Below, piece after piece: positions 9,458 through 19,214 of a DNA stretch of 64,000 nucleotides. The notes under the pieces were generated by a model. It saw nothing but the letters and a program-made list of their open reading frames with translations, was not told the origin of the DNA and made no database searches. A program made the translations under genes and the position numbers. Each line of letters opens with the position of its first letter. Position 1 is the stretch's first letter. The DNA comes from Teredinibacter turnerae T7901 (GTDB lineage: Bacteria; Pseudomonadota; Gammaproteobacteria; Pseudomonadales; Cellvibrionaceae): assembly GCF_000023025.1 (NCBI RefSeq), contig NC_012997.1, positions 1,224,764 to 1,288,763 of the forward strand. The letters run 5' to 3'.

Positions 9458-11112
9458 CGAACGAAAATATCCTGGCTGGCAAAGTTCATCGGTACTAACA
9501 CCGTGTCGGTGGCAATCTCTGCGCGCGCAGGGTAATCCAGCGAGTAGTGCAGGCCACGACTTTCCTTTCTTTGGGTTGCGGAGCGGATGATTAGCTCGGC
9601 CACCAGTGCCAGATTGCGCAGCTCGATCAAGTCGTTGCCTACTTTGTAATTCGAGTAGTATTCGTGAATTTCTTTTTGCAGTAGCTTGATGCGATGGGTG
9701 GCGCGCTCCAGCCGCTTTTGGGTACGCACAATCCCGACGTAGTCCCACATAAATCGGCGCAGTTCTTCCCAGTTATGCGAAATTACAACGTCTTCGTCTG
9801 AGTTGGTTACGCGAGACTCGTCCCAAGGGGCAATTTCTGCAACTGGAGGGATTGTGTCCAGCTGTGCCGAAATGGATTCCGCTGCGGATCGGGCATATAC
9901 CAGACATTCGAGCAGGGAGTTACTGGCCATACGGTTGGCGCCATGTAGCCCGGTGAAGGACGATTCGCCTATGGCGTACAGGTTTTTCAGATCAGTTTGC
10001 CCGTGTTTGTCCACCATAATGCCGCCACAGGTGTAGTGTGCGGCGGGAACCACGGGAATCGGTTCTTTGGTAATGTCGATACCAAAGGTGAGGCACTCCT
10101 GGTAGATGGTGGGGAAATGAGAGCGAATGAACTCTTCGGATTTGTGGCTGATGTCCAGGTAAATGCAATCGCTGCCTAAACGTTTCATTTCATGGTCGAT
10201 GGCCCGTGCCACAACGTCGCGAGGAGCCAGCTCTCCCCGTTCATGGAATTTGTCCATAAAGCGTTCGCCACTAGGCAGCAACAAGTGTCCTCCTTCACCA
10301 CGCAATGCTTCGGTGATAAGAAAAGATTTTGCTTTCGGGTGAAACAGGCAGGTCGGATGAAATTGGTTAAACTCCATGTTGGCTACCCGGCACCCTGCGC
10401 GCCATGCCATCGCGATACCGTCGCCGCTGGCGCCGTCAGGGTTTGACGAATAGAGGTACACCTTGCTCGCTCCGCCGGTTGCTAATGCGACGCTGCGGGC
10501 GGCAAAAGTTTCTACCCGGTCTGTATTGCGGTTGTACACATACGCACCAGCACAGCGGCGTTTCTTACTCATGGGGTCGACCTGCTTAATAAGGTCGACG
10601 GCGATGTAGTGGTCAAACAGGGTGATATTGGTGTGCGTCTTAACCTTATCCATCAGTGCGGTGTGTAGCGCCTTACCGGTCGCATCGGCACTGTGTATCA
10701 CCCGCCGTTTACTGTGCCCACCCTCACGAGTGAGATGGTAGTCTCCATTACCAGCATCTCGCGTGAAGTCCACCCCTAACTCAATCAGCCAATCAATCGC
10801 CTGTCTACTGTGACTGATGGTGAATTCAACCGCATCGGTATGACACAGGCCCGCGCCGGCCTCGAGCGTATCTGCCACATGGGACTCGACAGTGTCATTG
10901 TCATCAAGTACCGCAGCAATGCCACCTTGAGCGTACCAGGTGGAGCCCTCGCTGAGAGATGCTTTACTGAGCACGGCAATGTTCACATTGCTAGGGAGGT
11001 GGAGCGCTAGAGAGAGTCCTGCTGCGCCACTTCCAATAATAAGGACGTCATACTGGTGGGAGCTAGTTTGGGGAGTGGTTGTCGCCATGATCTTAGTATC
11101 TGTTACCGTCAA
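9454..11112 (-). CDS. nadB: L-aspartate oxidase
   Basis: FAD enzyme oxidising L-aspartate to iminoaspartate, the first step of de novo NAD synthesis (quinolinate is then made by NadA). The 552-residue product has the dinucleotide-binding GSGAAG (residues 28-33), the [11 protein letters not shown] segment and the active-site region typical of the succinate dehydrogenase/fumarate reductase flavoprotein family. Starts at 11112 (MTVTDTK) or 11088 (MATTTP) are both possible. The nadB next to and divergent from rpoE arrangement is the same as in E. coli and Pseudomonas. Confidence 0.96.
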   Translation of the reverse strand: MTVTDTKIMATTTPQTSSHQYDVLIIGSGAAGLSLALHLPSNVNIAVLSKASLSEGSTWYAQGGIAAVLDDNDTVESHVADTLEAGAGLCHTDAVEFTISHSRQAIDWLIELGVDFTRDAGNGDYHLTREGGHSKRRVIHSADATGKALHTALMDKVKTHTNITLFDHYIAVDLIKQVDPMSKKRRCAGAYVYNRNTDRVETFAARSVALATGGASKVYLYSSNPDGASGDGIAMAWRAGCRVANMEFNQFHPTCLFHPKAKSFLITEALRGEGGHLLLPSGERFMDKFHERGELAPRDVVARAIDHEMKRLGSDCIYLDISHKSEEFIRSHFPTIYQECLTFGIDITKEPIPVVPAAHYTCGGIMVDKHGQTDLKNLYAIGESSFTGLHGANRMASNSLLECLVYARSAAESISAQLDTIPPVAEIAPWDESRVTNSDEDVVISHNWEELRRFMWDYVGIVRTQKRLERATHRIKLLQKEIHEYYSNYKVGNDLIELRNLALVAELIIRSATQRKESRGLHYSLDYPARAEIATDTVLVPMNFASQDIFVR

Positions 11113-11268
11113 ACCCTAATTATTTGGGATTTGTCATAAGTTTGACAACAATTTACGTGTATAGCGCGCATGCAGACGTTGATATTCTGGGTATTGACCA
11201 AATTTAGAAGGAAGCGCTTACGAACAAATGAGCGTATCGCTGGCGCATGAGGCCATAGTGTCCATGAA

Positions 11269-11296
11269 GGAACTTTTTCAACAATGCTGTGTCTGT
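11269..11296 (+). promoter_or_regulatory. Sigma-E-type promoter of rpoE
   Basis: GGAACTT (11269-11275), exactly 15 bases, then GTCTGT (11291-11296): this matches the extracytoplasmic sigma-E consensus GGAACTT-N15-GTCTRA with one mismatch in the last positions. It lies about 95 bases before the rpoE start codon, so rpoE is predicted to activate its own operon, as in E. coli and in algU of Pseudomonas. Confidence 0.8.
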
Positions 11297-11389
11297 TGAT
11301 GAAGTGTCCAGGCTGACCGTAAACGTTGCGTATACGTTTAAAGTTTGACAATAAAGTAGCGCGCATTAAGCGCGATTTGGAGTAGCTAG

Positions 11390-11992
11390 ATGGCGGTTCA
11401 GCCCGCATCACAAACCGACGAAGAGCTCGTTGCGCGCGTTCAGAAAGGCGATAAACGCGCGTTTGATTTGCTGGTATTGAAATATCAGCACAAAATCCTT
11501 TCGATCATCAGCCGTTTCGTTAAAGACAGCGCTGAAGTGCAAGACGTTGCCCAGGAAACTTTTATCAAGGCCTACCGAGCACTCGCCAATTTCCGTGGCG
11601 AGAGTGCCTTTTACACCTGGATTTACCGTATAGCCGTGAACACAGCGAAGAATCACCTTGTGTCTCGTGGTAGAAGGCCGCCATCCTCCGACGTGGAGGT
11701 GGACGATGCTGAGTACTATGGCGGTGGCGACCAATTAAAAGATATCGCGTCTCCGGAGCGCCAACTTATGCGTGATCAGTTGGAGGAGGTGGTCAATCGG
11801 GCGATTAGAGATCTGCCTGAGGATTTGCGAACTGCGGTTACTCTTCGAGAGATGGAAGGATTGAGTTACGAGGAAATTGCTGAGGTCATGGAGTGCCCAG
11901 TGGGCACAGTTCGGTCGCGTATATTTCGCGCTCGCGAGTCTATCGACCGCCAAATTTCCCCACTTTTAGACGGGATGGATAAATCCGCATAA
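11390..11992 (+). CDS. rpoE: RNA polymerase sigma-E factor (RpoE/AlgU)
   Basis: Extracytoplasmic-function sigma factor for the envelope stress response. The 200-residue protein has region 2 (about residues 20-90, with DVAQETFIKAYRAL and the FYTWIYRIAVN segment that recognises -10 DNA) and region 4 (about 130-185, LREMEGLSYEEIAEVMECPVGTVRSRIFRARE, helix-turn-helix). It heads the operon with rseA, mucB, rseC and mucD. Unmasked when RseA is degraded, it would drive the promoter at 11269-11296. Confidence 0.97.
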   Translation: MAVQPASQTDEELVARVQKGDKRAFDLLVLKYQHKILSIISRFVKDSAEVQDVAQETFIKAYRALANFRGESAFYTWIYRIAVNTAKNHLVSRGRRPPSSDVEVDDAEYYGGGDQLKDIASPERQLMRDQLEEVVNRAIRDLPEDLRTAVTLREMEGLSYEEIAEVMECPVGTVRSRIFRARESIDRQISPLLDGMDKSA

Positions 11993-12037
11993 ATTCCGTT
12001 TACAATGTGAAACAAACAGCAGAACTGGGTGTCATAT

Positions 12038-12062
12038 AGGGCGGATGCGAAACGCCCTGTTT
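12038..12062 (+). terminator. Weak hairpin with T-run between rpoE and rseA
   Basis: AGGGCG (12038-12043) pairs with CGCCCT (12053-12058), followed by GTTTT. A short stem and a short T-run suggest partial termination or RNA processing rather than a full stop. It could set the ratio of sigma factor to anti-sigma factor; this is inference. Confidence 0.4.
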
Positions 12063-12169
12063 TACCGACCGAGCGCTTCATTTGCGCACAGGTGCCGCAA
12101 CCAGACGCTCTACGCTTTTAATTATGAATCCGCTTAAGCGGTTATTTTCAGACTCCAGGTATTCGTTCT

Positions 12170-12913
12170 ATGGTTTCCACTGCGGATAGAGATAACTTTT
12201 CTACCGATTCTGTTTTGGGTGAATCCATTTCGGCGTTGGTCGATAATCAGGGTAACGAGCTCGATTTAGCCCGTGTACTCAAGGCGTCCGACAGCGACGT
12301 TCATGCACGCAGCCAATGGCAGCGTTACCACCAAATAAGTGCAACAATGCGAAGCGAAGATACATCCTTCGCTGCCATCGACCTCTCTGCAGGTATCCGC
12401 GCAGCGATTGCTTCTGAGCAGACATTGGCTGGCCAACCCCAGGTCGCGACTTCGCGTTCCTGGCTGCATCTCCTGGGTAAAACCTCTATTGCTGCGACTG
12501 TAGCTGTGGGTTTTTTGGTGGGTGTGCAACAGCTAGGTCAGTCGCCGAATGCGGTAAACGATGGCGCAATTGCAGAAGCTGAGCCGTTCCAGGCGCCAGA
12601 TCTGAATTCTGCTGTGATTCCAGCGGGCTTTGACTCGCCGCAGCTTTCAGCAAGAACTGTGAGCACAGGTCCGTCAAATACCGTCTACAGCTCTCCCTCT
12701 GCTCAGATCCAGGGGCTGCCGAGCCAACGGCCGGATACGTTTATTTCCGACCCGCAGCTACAGGCGCACTTCGATAGGCTGTTAATGATTCATGCGCAGG
12801 AAGTGTCAGCGAGCAGTGATCTAAGTGTAATGCCTTTCGCTCGTTTGACGGACTTAAATGCATTGGACAGCGAGGCTGTTGAAACCGAAGCTGCGGTAGG
12901 CGCTGCAGAGTAA
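12170..12913 (+). CDS. rseA: Anti-sigma-E factor RseA (MucA-like)
   Basis: Single-pass inner-membrane protein that holds sigma-E inactive and is cleaved in stress. In the 247-residue product the cytoplasmic N-terminal domain begins with the family signature ESISALVDNQGNELDLARVL (residues 18-37); one transmembrane helix spans about residues 105-121; the rest is a poorly conserved, Ser/Pro/Gln-rich periplasmic domain that MucB/RseB would bind. It follows rpoE by 177 bases, an unusually long gap that contains a hairpin. Start ATG 12170. Confidence 0.9.
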   Translation: MVSTADRDNFSTDSVLGESISALVDNQGNELDLARVLKASDSDVHARSQWQRYHQISATMRSEDTSFAAIDLSAGIRAAIASEQTLAGQPQVATSRSWLHLLGKTSIAATVAVGFLVGVQQLGQSPNAVNDGAIAEAEPFQAPDLNSAVIPAGFDSPQLSARTVSTGPSNTVYSSPSAQIQGLPSQRPDTFISDPQLQAHFDRLLMIHAQEVSASSDLSVMPFARLTDLNALDSEAVETEAAVGAAE

Positions 12914-12961
12914 CAGATATCGCCGGGTGCTCGTCCGGCGACATAGCGTAAAGGCTCACTA

Positions 12962-13948
12962 ATGAGTGAATCCCTGTCGGCGGTAAGGTTCATTATCGCC
13001 TCTTTCTTTCTTCTTTTATTGTCCTCTCGTGCGCTCTCTGTGGAAACTGAAATGAGCGCGGAGCAAGTGCTTTCACGCCTCTCTCAGTCGATGCGAGAGC
13101 AGAACTACCAGGGTGTGGTCACCTACGAACACGGTGGCCGGCTCGAAACGATGCAAGCGACACATCTTGTATTAGATGGAGTGGAATTCGAAAGTTATTC
13201 CCATCTTAACGGGCCTGAACGCCAGCACGCGCGAATGGGCAGGCTCGTCTCCTGCCAGACGCTTGGTGGCCAACTGCTTAGTGGTGGTAAGTTCGCCGCG
13301 GGGTCGGCCATCGCACGTTTTCACGACCACTATCAGTTCTACGTCAAAGGGTATGACCGTGTTGCAGGGCGTAAAGTCGTTGTTATGCAAATTCTGCCCA
13401 AAGACAACTTCCGCTACGGCATCAGTCTTGGTGTGGATGTGGAATCCGGCGTGCTTCTAAAATATCTGGTGATGCAGCCGAATCGTGCACTCGAACGAAT
13501 ACAGTTTGTGGCGTTTGAGCTGAATCCCACGTTTTCTCCTGACGAAATCGCCAGCATCACCGCGAATGCAAACGGTCTTCAGCCGTGCGCCGAACCAGAA
13601 CCGCAAGCGCAAGTGCCAGAGGCACTTTCGGAGTGGATGCCAAGCTGGGCTCCCCCCGGCTTTGTGCATGTGAGCAGCAAGCGCACCGAGCAGGACGGTA
13701 TAGTCCATACTTACACGGATGGCCTCGCATCTTACTCGGTGTTTATCAATAGCGAGGTGGTCGCCAGCGATGACGAGAGTGCACGTATACCGCAAGGCGC
13801 AGCGCAGCGGGGCGCGACTCTAGTGGTAATGTCGCTTCAGGCGTCCGGTGAGAAGGTCGTGCATGTTGCTGTGGTCGGCGAAGTCCCCCAGGTGACTGCC
13901 GCGCAGGTATTGAAGTCTGTTAGTTTGACTAAGACCGCAACCAACTGA
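12962..13948 (+). CDS. mucB: Periplasmic sigma-E regulator MucB/RseB
   Basis: Binds the periplasmic part of RseA and shields it from DegS-type cleavage until lipopolysaccharide intermediates or misfolded proteins release it. The 328-residue product has an N-terminal signal (about residues 8-28) and the family text AEQVLSRLSQSMREQNYQGVVTYEHGG followed by the lipoprotein-carrier-like fold and a smaller C-terminal domain (from about 215, LSEWMPSWAPPGF). It is the third gene of the rpoE operon. Confidence 0.94.
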   Translation: MSESLSAVRFIIASFFLLLLSSRALSVETEMSAEQVLSRLSQSMREQNYQGVVTYEHGGRLETMQATHLVLDGVEFESYSHLNGPERQHARMGRLVSCQTLGGQLLSGGKFAAGSAIARFHDHYQFYVKGYDRVAGRKVVVMQILPKDNFRYGISLGVDVESGVLLKYLVMQPNRALERIQFVAFELNPTFSPDEIASITANANGLQPCAEPEPQAQVPEALSEWMPSWAPPGFVHVSSKRTEQDGIVHTYTDGLASYSVFINSEVVASDDESARIPQGAAQRGATLVVMSLQASGEKVVHVAVVGEVPQVTAAQVLKSVSLTKTATN

Positions 13949-13964
13949 GTGTCTGGTGGCCTGA

Positions 13965-14432
13965 ATGATTACCGAAAACGGTAAGGTGTTAGCCGTAGAA
14001 GATCATAACGTTTGGGTTGAAACGCTCAAAACATCCACGTGCGGAGCTTGCAGGGCGCGCCACGGGTGTGGCCAGCGTATGCTCGCCGCTTCCGATGACT
14101 ATACCCGCGTTAGAGTCGCATTACCTGCAGAGTACGGTAATTTGCAGCCGGGCGATGAAGTCACTCTAGGTATTGACGAATCTTCCTTCCTGAAAGGCGT
14201 TTTTCTGGCGTACGGTTTACCTCTGGTGGCGATGCTAGTCGCGGTGGCGTCGGCGGCACAGTTTTTTACCGAAGAATGGGTCTTGATGTTGGCCGCTATT
14301 ACTGGCTTGATCACCGGCGGCGCGGTAGTGCGGTTGACAGCAAGCAACATGGCGCTCAACCAATGTTTTAGAGCGCGATTAATTTCCCGCGCAGAAAACG
14401 CTATAGTACAGACTTTAAACATGCTCGATTAA
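13965..14432 (+). CDS. rseC: Sigma-E operon protein RseC/MucC
   Basis: A 155-residue inner-membrane protein with a cysteine cluster near the N terminus (Cys26, Cys29, Cys35 in STCGACRARHGCGQ) and two transmembrane helices (about 77-101 and 105-124). This is the RseC/MucC pattern. In other bacteria it has a modest positive effect on sigma-E and links to SoxR-reducing/Rnf systems; the exact job is unclear. It starts 16 bases after mucB and is followed closely by mucD. Confidence 0.9.
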   Translation: MITENGKVLAVEDHNVWVETLKTSTCGACRARHGCGQRMLAASDDYTRVRVALPAEYGNLQPGDEVTLGIDESSFLKGVFLAYGLPLVAMLVAVASAAQFFTEEWVLMLAAITGLITGGAVVRLTASNMALNQCFRARLISRAENAIVQTLNMLD

Positions 14433-14445
14433 TAGGGGCCCGAAA

Positions 14446-15843
14446 TTGCGCGCTGCAAGCTTTTTCCGATTTGTCTGTGTTTTAACCGTCGCGCTGGCGA
14501 TTGATGTCAATGCTGCCAGCTATAACCTGCCAGACTTTCGCCCTCTCATAGAAAAAACATCTCCTGCTGTGGTGAAAATAAACACTACAACTAAAGCCAG
14601 GCAAAGCGAGATTGAATTGCCCCCTGGCCACCAGATCCCTGATATTTTTCGCCACCTGCTCGAACCGCGTGATTTGCCCCGGCGCGAGATGCACTCGATG
14701 GGGTCAGGCTTTTTTATATCTGCCGACGGTTACCTTTTAACCAACAATCATGTTGTCGAAGATGCTGATCAGATCGTCGTTCGCCTGGTCGACCGCCGTG
14801 AATATAAGGCCATCGTCATTGGTCGCGATCCTCGGTCAGATCTGGCGCTACTTAAGGTAGACGAAGATAAGCTGCCATACCTCGAACTGGCCGCAAAAGA
14901 TGATATTCAAATTGGCGAGTGGGTAGTCGCTATAGGGTCGCCTTTCGGGCTGGATTTTTCCGCCAGTGCCGGGATTGTAAGTGCGATTGGCCGCAGTATT
15001 CCTACCGAGCGCAACGAGAATTATGTGCCGTTTATTCAAACGGATGTCGCAATAAACCCAGGTAACTCCGGTGGCCCTTTGTTTAATTTGGATGGCAAAG
15101 TTGTGGGGGTTAATTCTCAAATCTACACCCGGTCCGGTGGTTCTATTGGTTTATCATTCGCGATACCGTCCAGCGTGGCACTCAATGTCGTGTCCCAGCT
15201 GAAAGAGAAGGGGCGGGTCGACAGAGGCTGGCTCGGGGTAGTGATTCAGGAGGTAGACAAAGACCTCGCTGACTCGTTTGGCCTTAAAAAACCTGCGGGC
15301 GCACTGGTTGCGCAACTCGAGCCGACAGGGCCTGCTGCAATGTCGGGCTTGTTGGTTGGCGATATTATTTTGCGCTTCGATGACCAGGAAATTTTGTCTT
15401 CCGGCGATTTGCCCCACGCCGTTGGAGCAACGCCGCCGGATACAGAAGTACCCGTATTGGTAATGCGCAAAGGTAAGCGCAAAACACTGGATGTTAAAGT
15501 CGGGCGTCTGTCCGGTCATGAGTCAGACGCGCCAGCTCAGGTGCTGGCCGATGGCAACGTAGTGACGGATCGGCTTGGCTTAGTGGTTGAACCGGTGGAT
15601 GCCACCGTAGAGGAAAAGTGGCATTTAGTGGGCGGTGTCCTGGTTACTCAGGTTGATCCTCAAGGCGCGGCTGCGGATGCAGGCATCAGCCCCGGTGATG
15701 TGATTGCCCAACTGGGCTTCGAACAGATTGCGACTGTGGACGATTACACCCGCGTCATGAAGGCGCTGCCAGCGGACGACTTGGTCCCAATTCGCTTCTT
15801 CCGTGACGGAAGCCCCACCTTCCGCACAATCCGGATCGAATAA
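14446..15843 (+). CDS. mucD: Periplasmic serine protease MucD (DegP/HtrA family)
   Basis: Degrades or refolds damaged periplasmic proteins and dampens the sigma-E response. The 465-residue protein has a signal peptide (about residues 1-24), a trypsin-like domain with triad His102 (TNNHVVEDAD), Asp132 (RDPRSDLALL) and Ser208 (NPGNSGGPLF), and two C-terminal PDZ domains (about 270-360 and 375-460). The start is a TTG at 14446, the only start giving an intact signal peptide. It is the last gene of the rpoE operon, as in Pseudomonas. Confidence 0.95.
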   Translation: MRAASFFRFVCVLTVALAIDVNAASYNLPDFRPLIEKTSPAVVKINTTTKARQSEIELPPGHQIPDIFRHLLEPRDLPRREMHSMGSGFFISADGYLLTNNHVVEDADQIVVRLVDRREYKAIVIGRDPRSDLALLKVDEDKLPYLELAAKDDIQIGEWVVAIGSPFGLDFSASAGIVSAIGRSIPTERNENYVPFIQTDVAINPGNSGGPLFNLDGKVVGVNSQIYTRSGGSIGLSFAIPSSVALNVVSQLKEKGRVDRGWLGVVIQEVDKDLADSFGLKKPAGALVAQLEPTGPAAMSGLLVGDIILRFDDQEILSSGDLPHAVGATPPDTEVPVLVMRKGKRKTLDVKVGRLSGHESDAPAQVLADGNVVTDRLGLVVEPVDATVEEKWHLVGGVLVTQVDPQGAAADAGISPGDVIAQLGFEQIATVDDYTRVMKALPADDLVPIRFFRDGSPTFRTIRIE

Positions 15844-15952
15844 TGCTTGCGCGCCTTATCTATGGCAGGTTTGGCGCATGGCTTAGGCTGAGCAATTACT
15901 GTAGACTTGCCGCCCTGAAATTTAACCTAACCCTCGCGAGTTGCAGCCACTA

Positions 15953-17752
15953 GTGTCAGACCTGAGTCATATTCGAAATTTCTCAATTATTGCCCACATT
16001 GACCATGGTAAGTCGACCCTTGCCGATCGGTTTATTCAGCATTGCGGAGGCCTTTCCGACCGGGAGATGGCTGAGCAGGTGCTCGATTCTATGGAACTGG
16101 AGCGCGAGCGTGGAATCACTATTAAAGCGCAGAGTGTGACGCTCAATTATCAAGCGCGCGACGGCAAAACCTACCAGCTCAATTTCATCGACACTCCCGG
16201 GCATGTGGACTTCTCTTACGAGGTTTCCCGTTCGCTTGCTGCCTGTGAGGGGGCGCTGCTGGTGGTGGACGCCGCACAAGGTGTGGAAGCTCAATCGGTA
16301 GCCAACTGCTACACCGCAATTGAGCAAGGCTTGGAAGTAATCCCTGTACTTAACAAGATGGATTTGCCGCAGGCCGAGCCAGATAAGGTGGCCCAGGAAG
16401 TGGAAGACATCATCGGTATAGACGCGACTGAGGCTGTGCGCTGCAGCGCCAAATCCGGTTTGGGTATTGAAGATGTGTTGGAAGCGCTGGTGAACGGGAT
16501 TCCCGCGCCAGTCGGGGATATTGATGCGCCGCTACAAGCGCTGATTATCGATTCCTGGTTCGACAACTATCTCGGGGTGGTTTCGCTGGTGCGGGTCACG
16601 CAGGGCACTTTGAAGACCAAAGATAAAATCATATCTAAATCTATTGGTAAGGCCCATGTGGTTGATATGGTTGGGGTCTTCACGCCCAAACGCCATGTGA
16701 CCGGTGTGCTGAGGGCCGGTGAAGTGGGCTTTGTCGTCGCTGGTATTAAGGAGATTTTGGGCGCCCCGGTGGGGGATACTATTACCCACTCGAACACCGC
16801 CGATGTGAAGGCGCTGCCCGGTTTCCAGAAAGTCAAACCGCAGGTATATGCGGGTTTGTTCCCGGTAAGCTCCGATGATTATGAATCCTTTCGTGAGGCG
16901 CTGGCCAAATTGACGCTGAACGACGCGTCGCTGTTTTACGAACCGGAAAGCTCCGATGCTTTGGGTTTCGGTTTTCGTTGTGGCTTCCTCGGCATGCTCC
17001 ATATGGAGATTATCCAGGAGCGCCTGGAACGCGAATATGACCTCGATCTGATCACCACCGCGCCGACTGTAGTTTACGAAGTGGTGACCAGTGATGGGAC
17101 TACCATCTATGTCGATAACCCCTCCAAGTTGCCGGATGTCGGGTTTATTGATGAGATGCGTGAGCCGATTTGTGAAGCCAATATTCTGGTTCCGTCCGAT
17201 TACCTGGGTGCGGTTATTACGCTCTGTGTCGAGAAGCGCGGCATCCAGAAAAATCTGCAGTATGTCGGCAGTCAGGTGTCTGTTTCCTACGAACTTCCAA
17301 TGAACGAAGTGGTCATGGATTTCTTCGACCGCCTTAAATCTGTGAGCCGCGGTTTCGCATCGCTCGATTACAATTTTGTTCGCTTTGAAGCTGCCAAACT
17401 GGTGCGTTTGGATGTGCTTATCAACTCAGAAAAGGTTGACGCGCTTGCGCTTATTGTTCACCGCGATAACGCCCCTTATAAAGGGCGAGCGCTGGCAGAC
17501 AAAATGAAGGAGTTGATTCCGCGGCAAATGTTTGATGTCGCTATTCAAGCGGCGATTGGTGGCCAAATTGTTGCTCGAACTACAGTAAAAGCATTACGCA
17601 AAAACGTTACCGCGAAATGCTATGGCGGCGATGTAACGCGCAAGAAGAAGCTCTTGGAGAAACAGAAAGCCGGTAAAAAACGCATGAAGCAGGTTGGTCG
17701 CGTGGAAATTCCACAAGAGGCTTTTTTAGCAGTGCTGAAAGTCGACAGTTAA
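15953..17752 (+). CDS. lepA: Elongation factor 4 (LepA)
   Basis: Translational GTPase that acts on stalled or assembling ribosomes. From the GTG at 15953 the product is 599 residues and begins [22 protein letters not shown], the standard N terminus (G1 loop about residues 14-22); a TTG at 15941 would add four residues. The G2-G4 motifs ([21 protein letters not shown]) and the LepA-specific C-terminal domain rich in Lys/Arg ([18 protein letters not shown]) are present. It precedes lepB as in most proteobacteria. Confidence 0.97.
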   Translation: MSDLSHIRNFSIIAHIDHGKSTLADRFIQHCGGLSDREMAEQVLDSMELERERGITIKAQSVTLNYQARDGKTYQLNFIDTPGHVDFSYEVSRSLAACEGALLVVDAAQGVEAQSVANCYTAIEQGLEVIPVLNKMDLPQAEPDKVAQEVEDIIGIDATEAVRCSAKSGLGIEDVLEALVNGIPAPVGDIDAPLQALIIDSWFDNYLGVVSLVRVTQGTLKTKDKIISKSIGKAHVVDMVGVFTPKRHVTGVLRAGEVGFVVAGIKEILGAPVGDTITHSNTADVKALPGFQKVKPQVYAGLFPVSSDDYESFREALAKLTLNDASLFYEPESSDALGFGFRCGFLGMLHMEIIQERLEREYDLDLITTAPTVVYEVVTSDGTTIYVDNPSKLPDVGFIDEMREPICEANILVPSDYLGAVITLCVEKRGIQKNLQYVGSQVSVSYELPMNEVVMDFFDRLKSVSRGFASLDYNFVRFEAAKLVRLDVLINSEKVDALALIVHRDNAPYKGRALADKMKELIPRQMFDVAIQAAIGGQIVARTTVKALRKNVTAKCYGGDVTRKKKLLEKQKAGKKRMKQVGRVEIPQEAFLAVLKVDS

Positions 17753-17896
17753 GCTGGGCCAAAAAATCAGGCTTTCTCGGCCGAGCTTTGTTGCTCTGTG
17801 CTGAGATAAAAAATATAAACAGTTACGACAGTCATCACAGCTAGCGGCGCGATCTGTCAAAAATACTTGCTGGCAAACCTGTAGAACGGGGACTCA

Positions 17897-18748
17897 ATGG
17901 ATATTAATTTACCGCTGATTTTAATGCTCTTAGTAGCCGGTACTGGGCTGGTTTGGCTTTACGATATCGCGTTTTTGCGCAAAGGGCGAAACGCCGCGAT
18001 CGCTGCCGTTGAGGCGCAGTTCAGCCATTCCGGTGAAGGCGACACGAATGACCCTGGTTTTGTGCAGGCGCGAGCTGCTGTGGCTGCCGAGCCCGCTCTG
18101 GTGGAGTACTCAAAGTCGTTTTTCCCGGTGCTTTTTCTGGTGTTTGCCTTGCGTTCGTTTTTGATCGAACCCTTTCAAATCCCGTCTGAGTCCATGGTGC
18201 CAACTTTGCTGGTGGGTGACTTTATTGCGGTGAGCAAATTTTCTTACGGCGTTCGTATGCCGGTGTTTCGCAATAAACTGGTTCCTGTGGGGGAACCAAA
18301 GCGGGGCGAGGTGATGGTGTTCTTTCCCCCCCATAAAGATGTGTATTACATCAAGCGAGTGATCGGGCTTCCTGGCGACGAAATTCGCTATGTGAATAAT
18401 GTTCTGTTCGTCAATGGCGAACAGGTACCGCAGAAGCTGGTAAAAGACGAAACGGAGAGTGCCTGCGCTTATGGTTCTGCGCACTACCAGGTGTTTGAAG
18501 AAACATTGGACGGGGTCAGCTACCACAGCCGTAAATGTACAGTTCCTGGTCGCTTGAGTCGTAACGGCGTGTGGCAGGTGCCCGAAGGCCATTACTTGAT
18601 GATGGGCGATAATCGAGACAACAGCTCCGATGGCCGGGAGTGGGGTTTTGTACCGGAAGAGCGGATCGTAGGCAAAGCTTTCGCGATTTGGATGCACTGG
18701 GACAAGCTCTTGAGTATTCCCAGCTTCTCCCGTATCGGTAGTATATAG
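17897..18748 (+). CDS. lepB: Signal peptidase I
   Basis: Inner-membrane protease that removes signal peptides from exported proteins. The 283-residue product has a first transmembrane helix (about 5-24), a cytoplasmic loop, a second helix (about 75-91), then the catalytic Ser99 (PSESMVPTL) and Lys153 (YIKRVIGLPGD), and the conserved GDNRDNSSDGR box near residue 236. Length and topology fit gammaproteobacterial LepB. It is separated from lepA by 144 bases. Confidence 0.97.
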   Translation: MDINLPLILMLLVAGTGLVWLYDIAFLRKGRNAAIAAVEAQFSHSGEGDTNDPGFVQARAAVAAEPALVEYSKSFFPVLFLVFALRSFLIEPFQIPSESMVPTLLVGDFIAVSKFSYGVRMPVFRNKLVPVGEPKRGEVMVFFPPHKDVYYIKRVIGLPGDEIRYVNNVLFVNGEQVPQKLVKDETESACAYGSAHYQVFEETLDGVSYHSRKCTVPGRLSRNGVWQVPEGHYLMMGDNRDNSSDGREWGFVPEERIVGKAFAIWMHWDKLLSIPSFSRIGSI

Positions 18749-18776
18749 TCCTGATAAAAGCAGAGAGGAGTAACCT

Positions 18777-19214
18777 GTGAAAGCACCTGAGAGAATCATG
18801 CGGCGGCAATCCGGCTTGGGTTCCATCAGCTGGTTGTTGATTCTGGCTGTTGCCGGGTTCGTATTAACCTGCGCGTTTAAGCTTGGCCCGCACTATATTG
18901 ATAACATGTCGATTAAAGACGCGCTCAAATCGTTGACCGAACAGCCGCGTGACATCAACACGATGGACAAAGGCGAGATCAGCAAAATATTGTCGAACTA
19001 CATGATGATCAACAATGTTCGCGGTCAAGAAGCTAACTCCATCAAAATCGTGCGGAAAAAAGATAGAACCCTGGTAAACAGTGAATACGAAGTGCGCGTA
19101 CCTTTGATGCTGAATATTGACGTTGTTCTTAAGTTCAGAAGCCAGCTGGACAGTTCAAACCCGGAAGCCTGTTGTGAGTTCCTTGTCGAAAACGAAACTA
19201 AACCAGCTGAGTAA
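18777..19214 (+). CDS. DUF4845 membrane-anchored protein
   Basis: A 145-residue protein with a single N-terminal transmembrane helix (about residues 14-32, ISWLLILAVAGFVLTCAF) and a small periplasmic domain. Proteins of this DUF4845 family sit between lepB and rnc throughout Pseudomonas-like bacteria; function is not established, although the linkage suggests a role near signal peptidase. The GTG start at 18777 is supported by AGAGGAG at 18763-18769. The 3' end overlaps rnc by about 41 bases. Confidence 0.85.
   Translation: MKAPERIMRRQSGLGSISWLLILAVAGFVLTCAFKLGPHYIDNMSIKDALKSLTEQPRDINTMDKGEISKILSNYMMINNVRGQEANSIKIVRKKDRTLVNSEYEVRVPLMLNIDVVLKFRSQLDSSNPEACCEFLVENETKPAE

Noticed and set aside
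18110-18826. Antisense frame of 238 codons across lepB
   Set aside because: Shadow of lepB; the protein text has no signal, motif or plausible start site.
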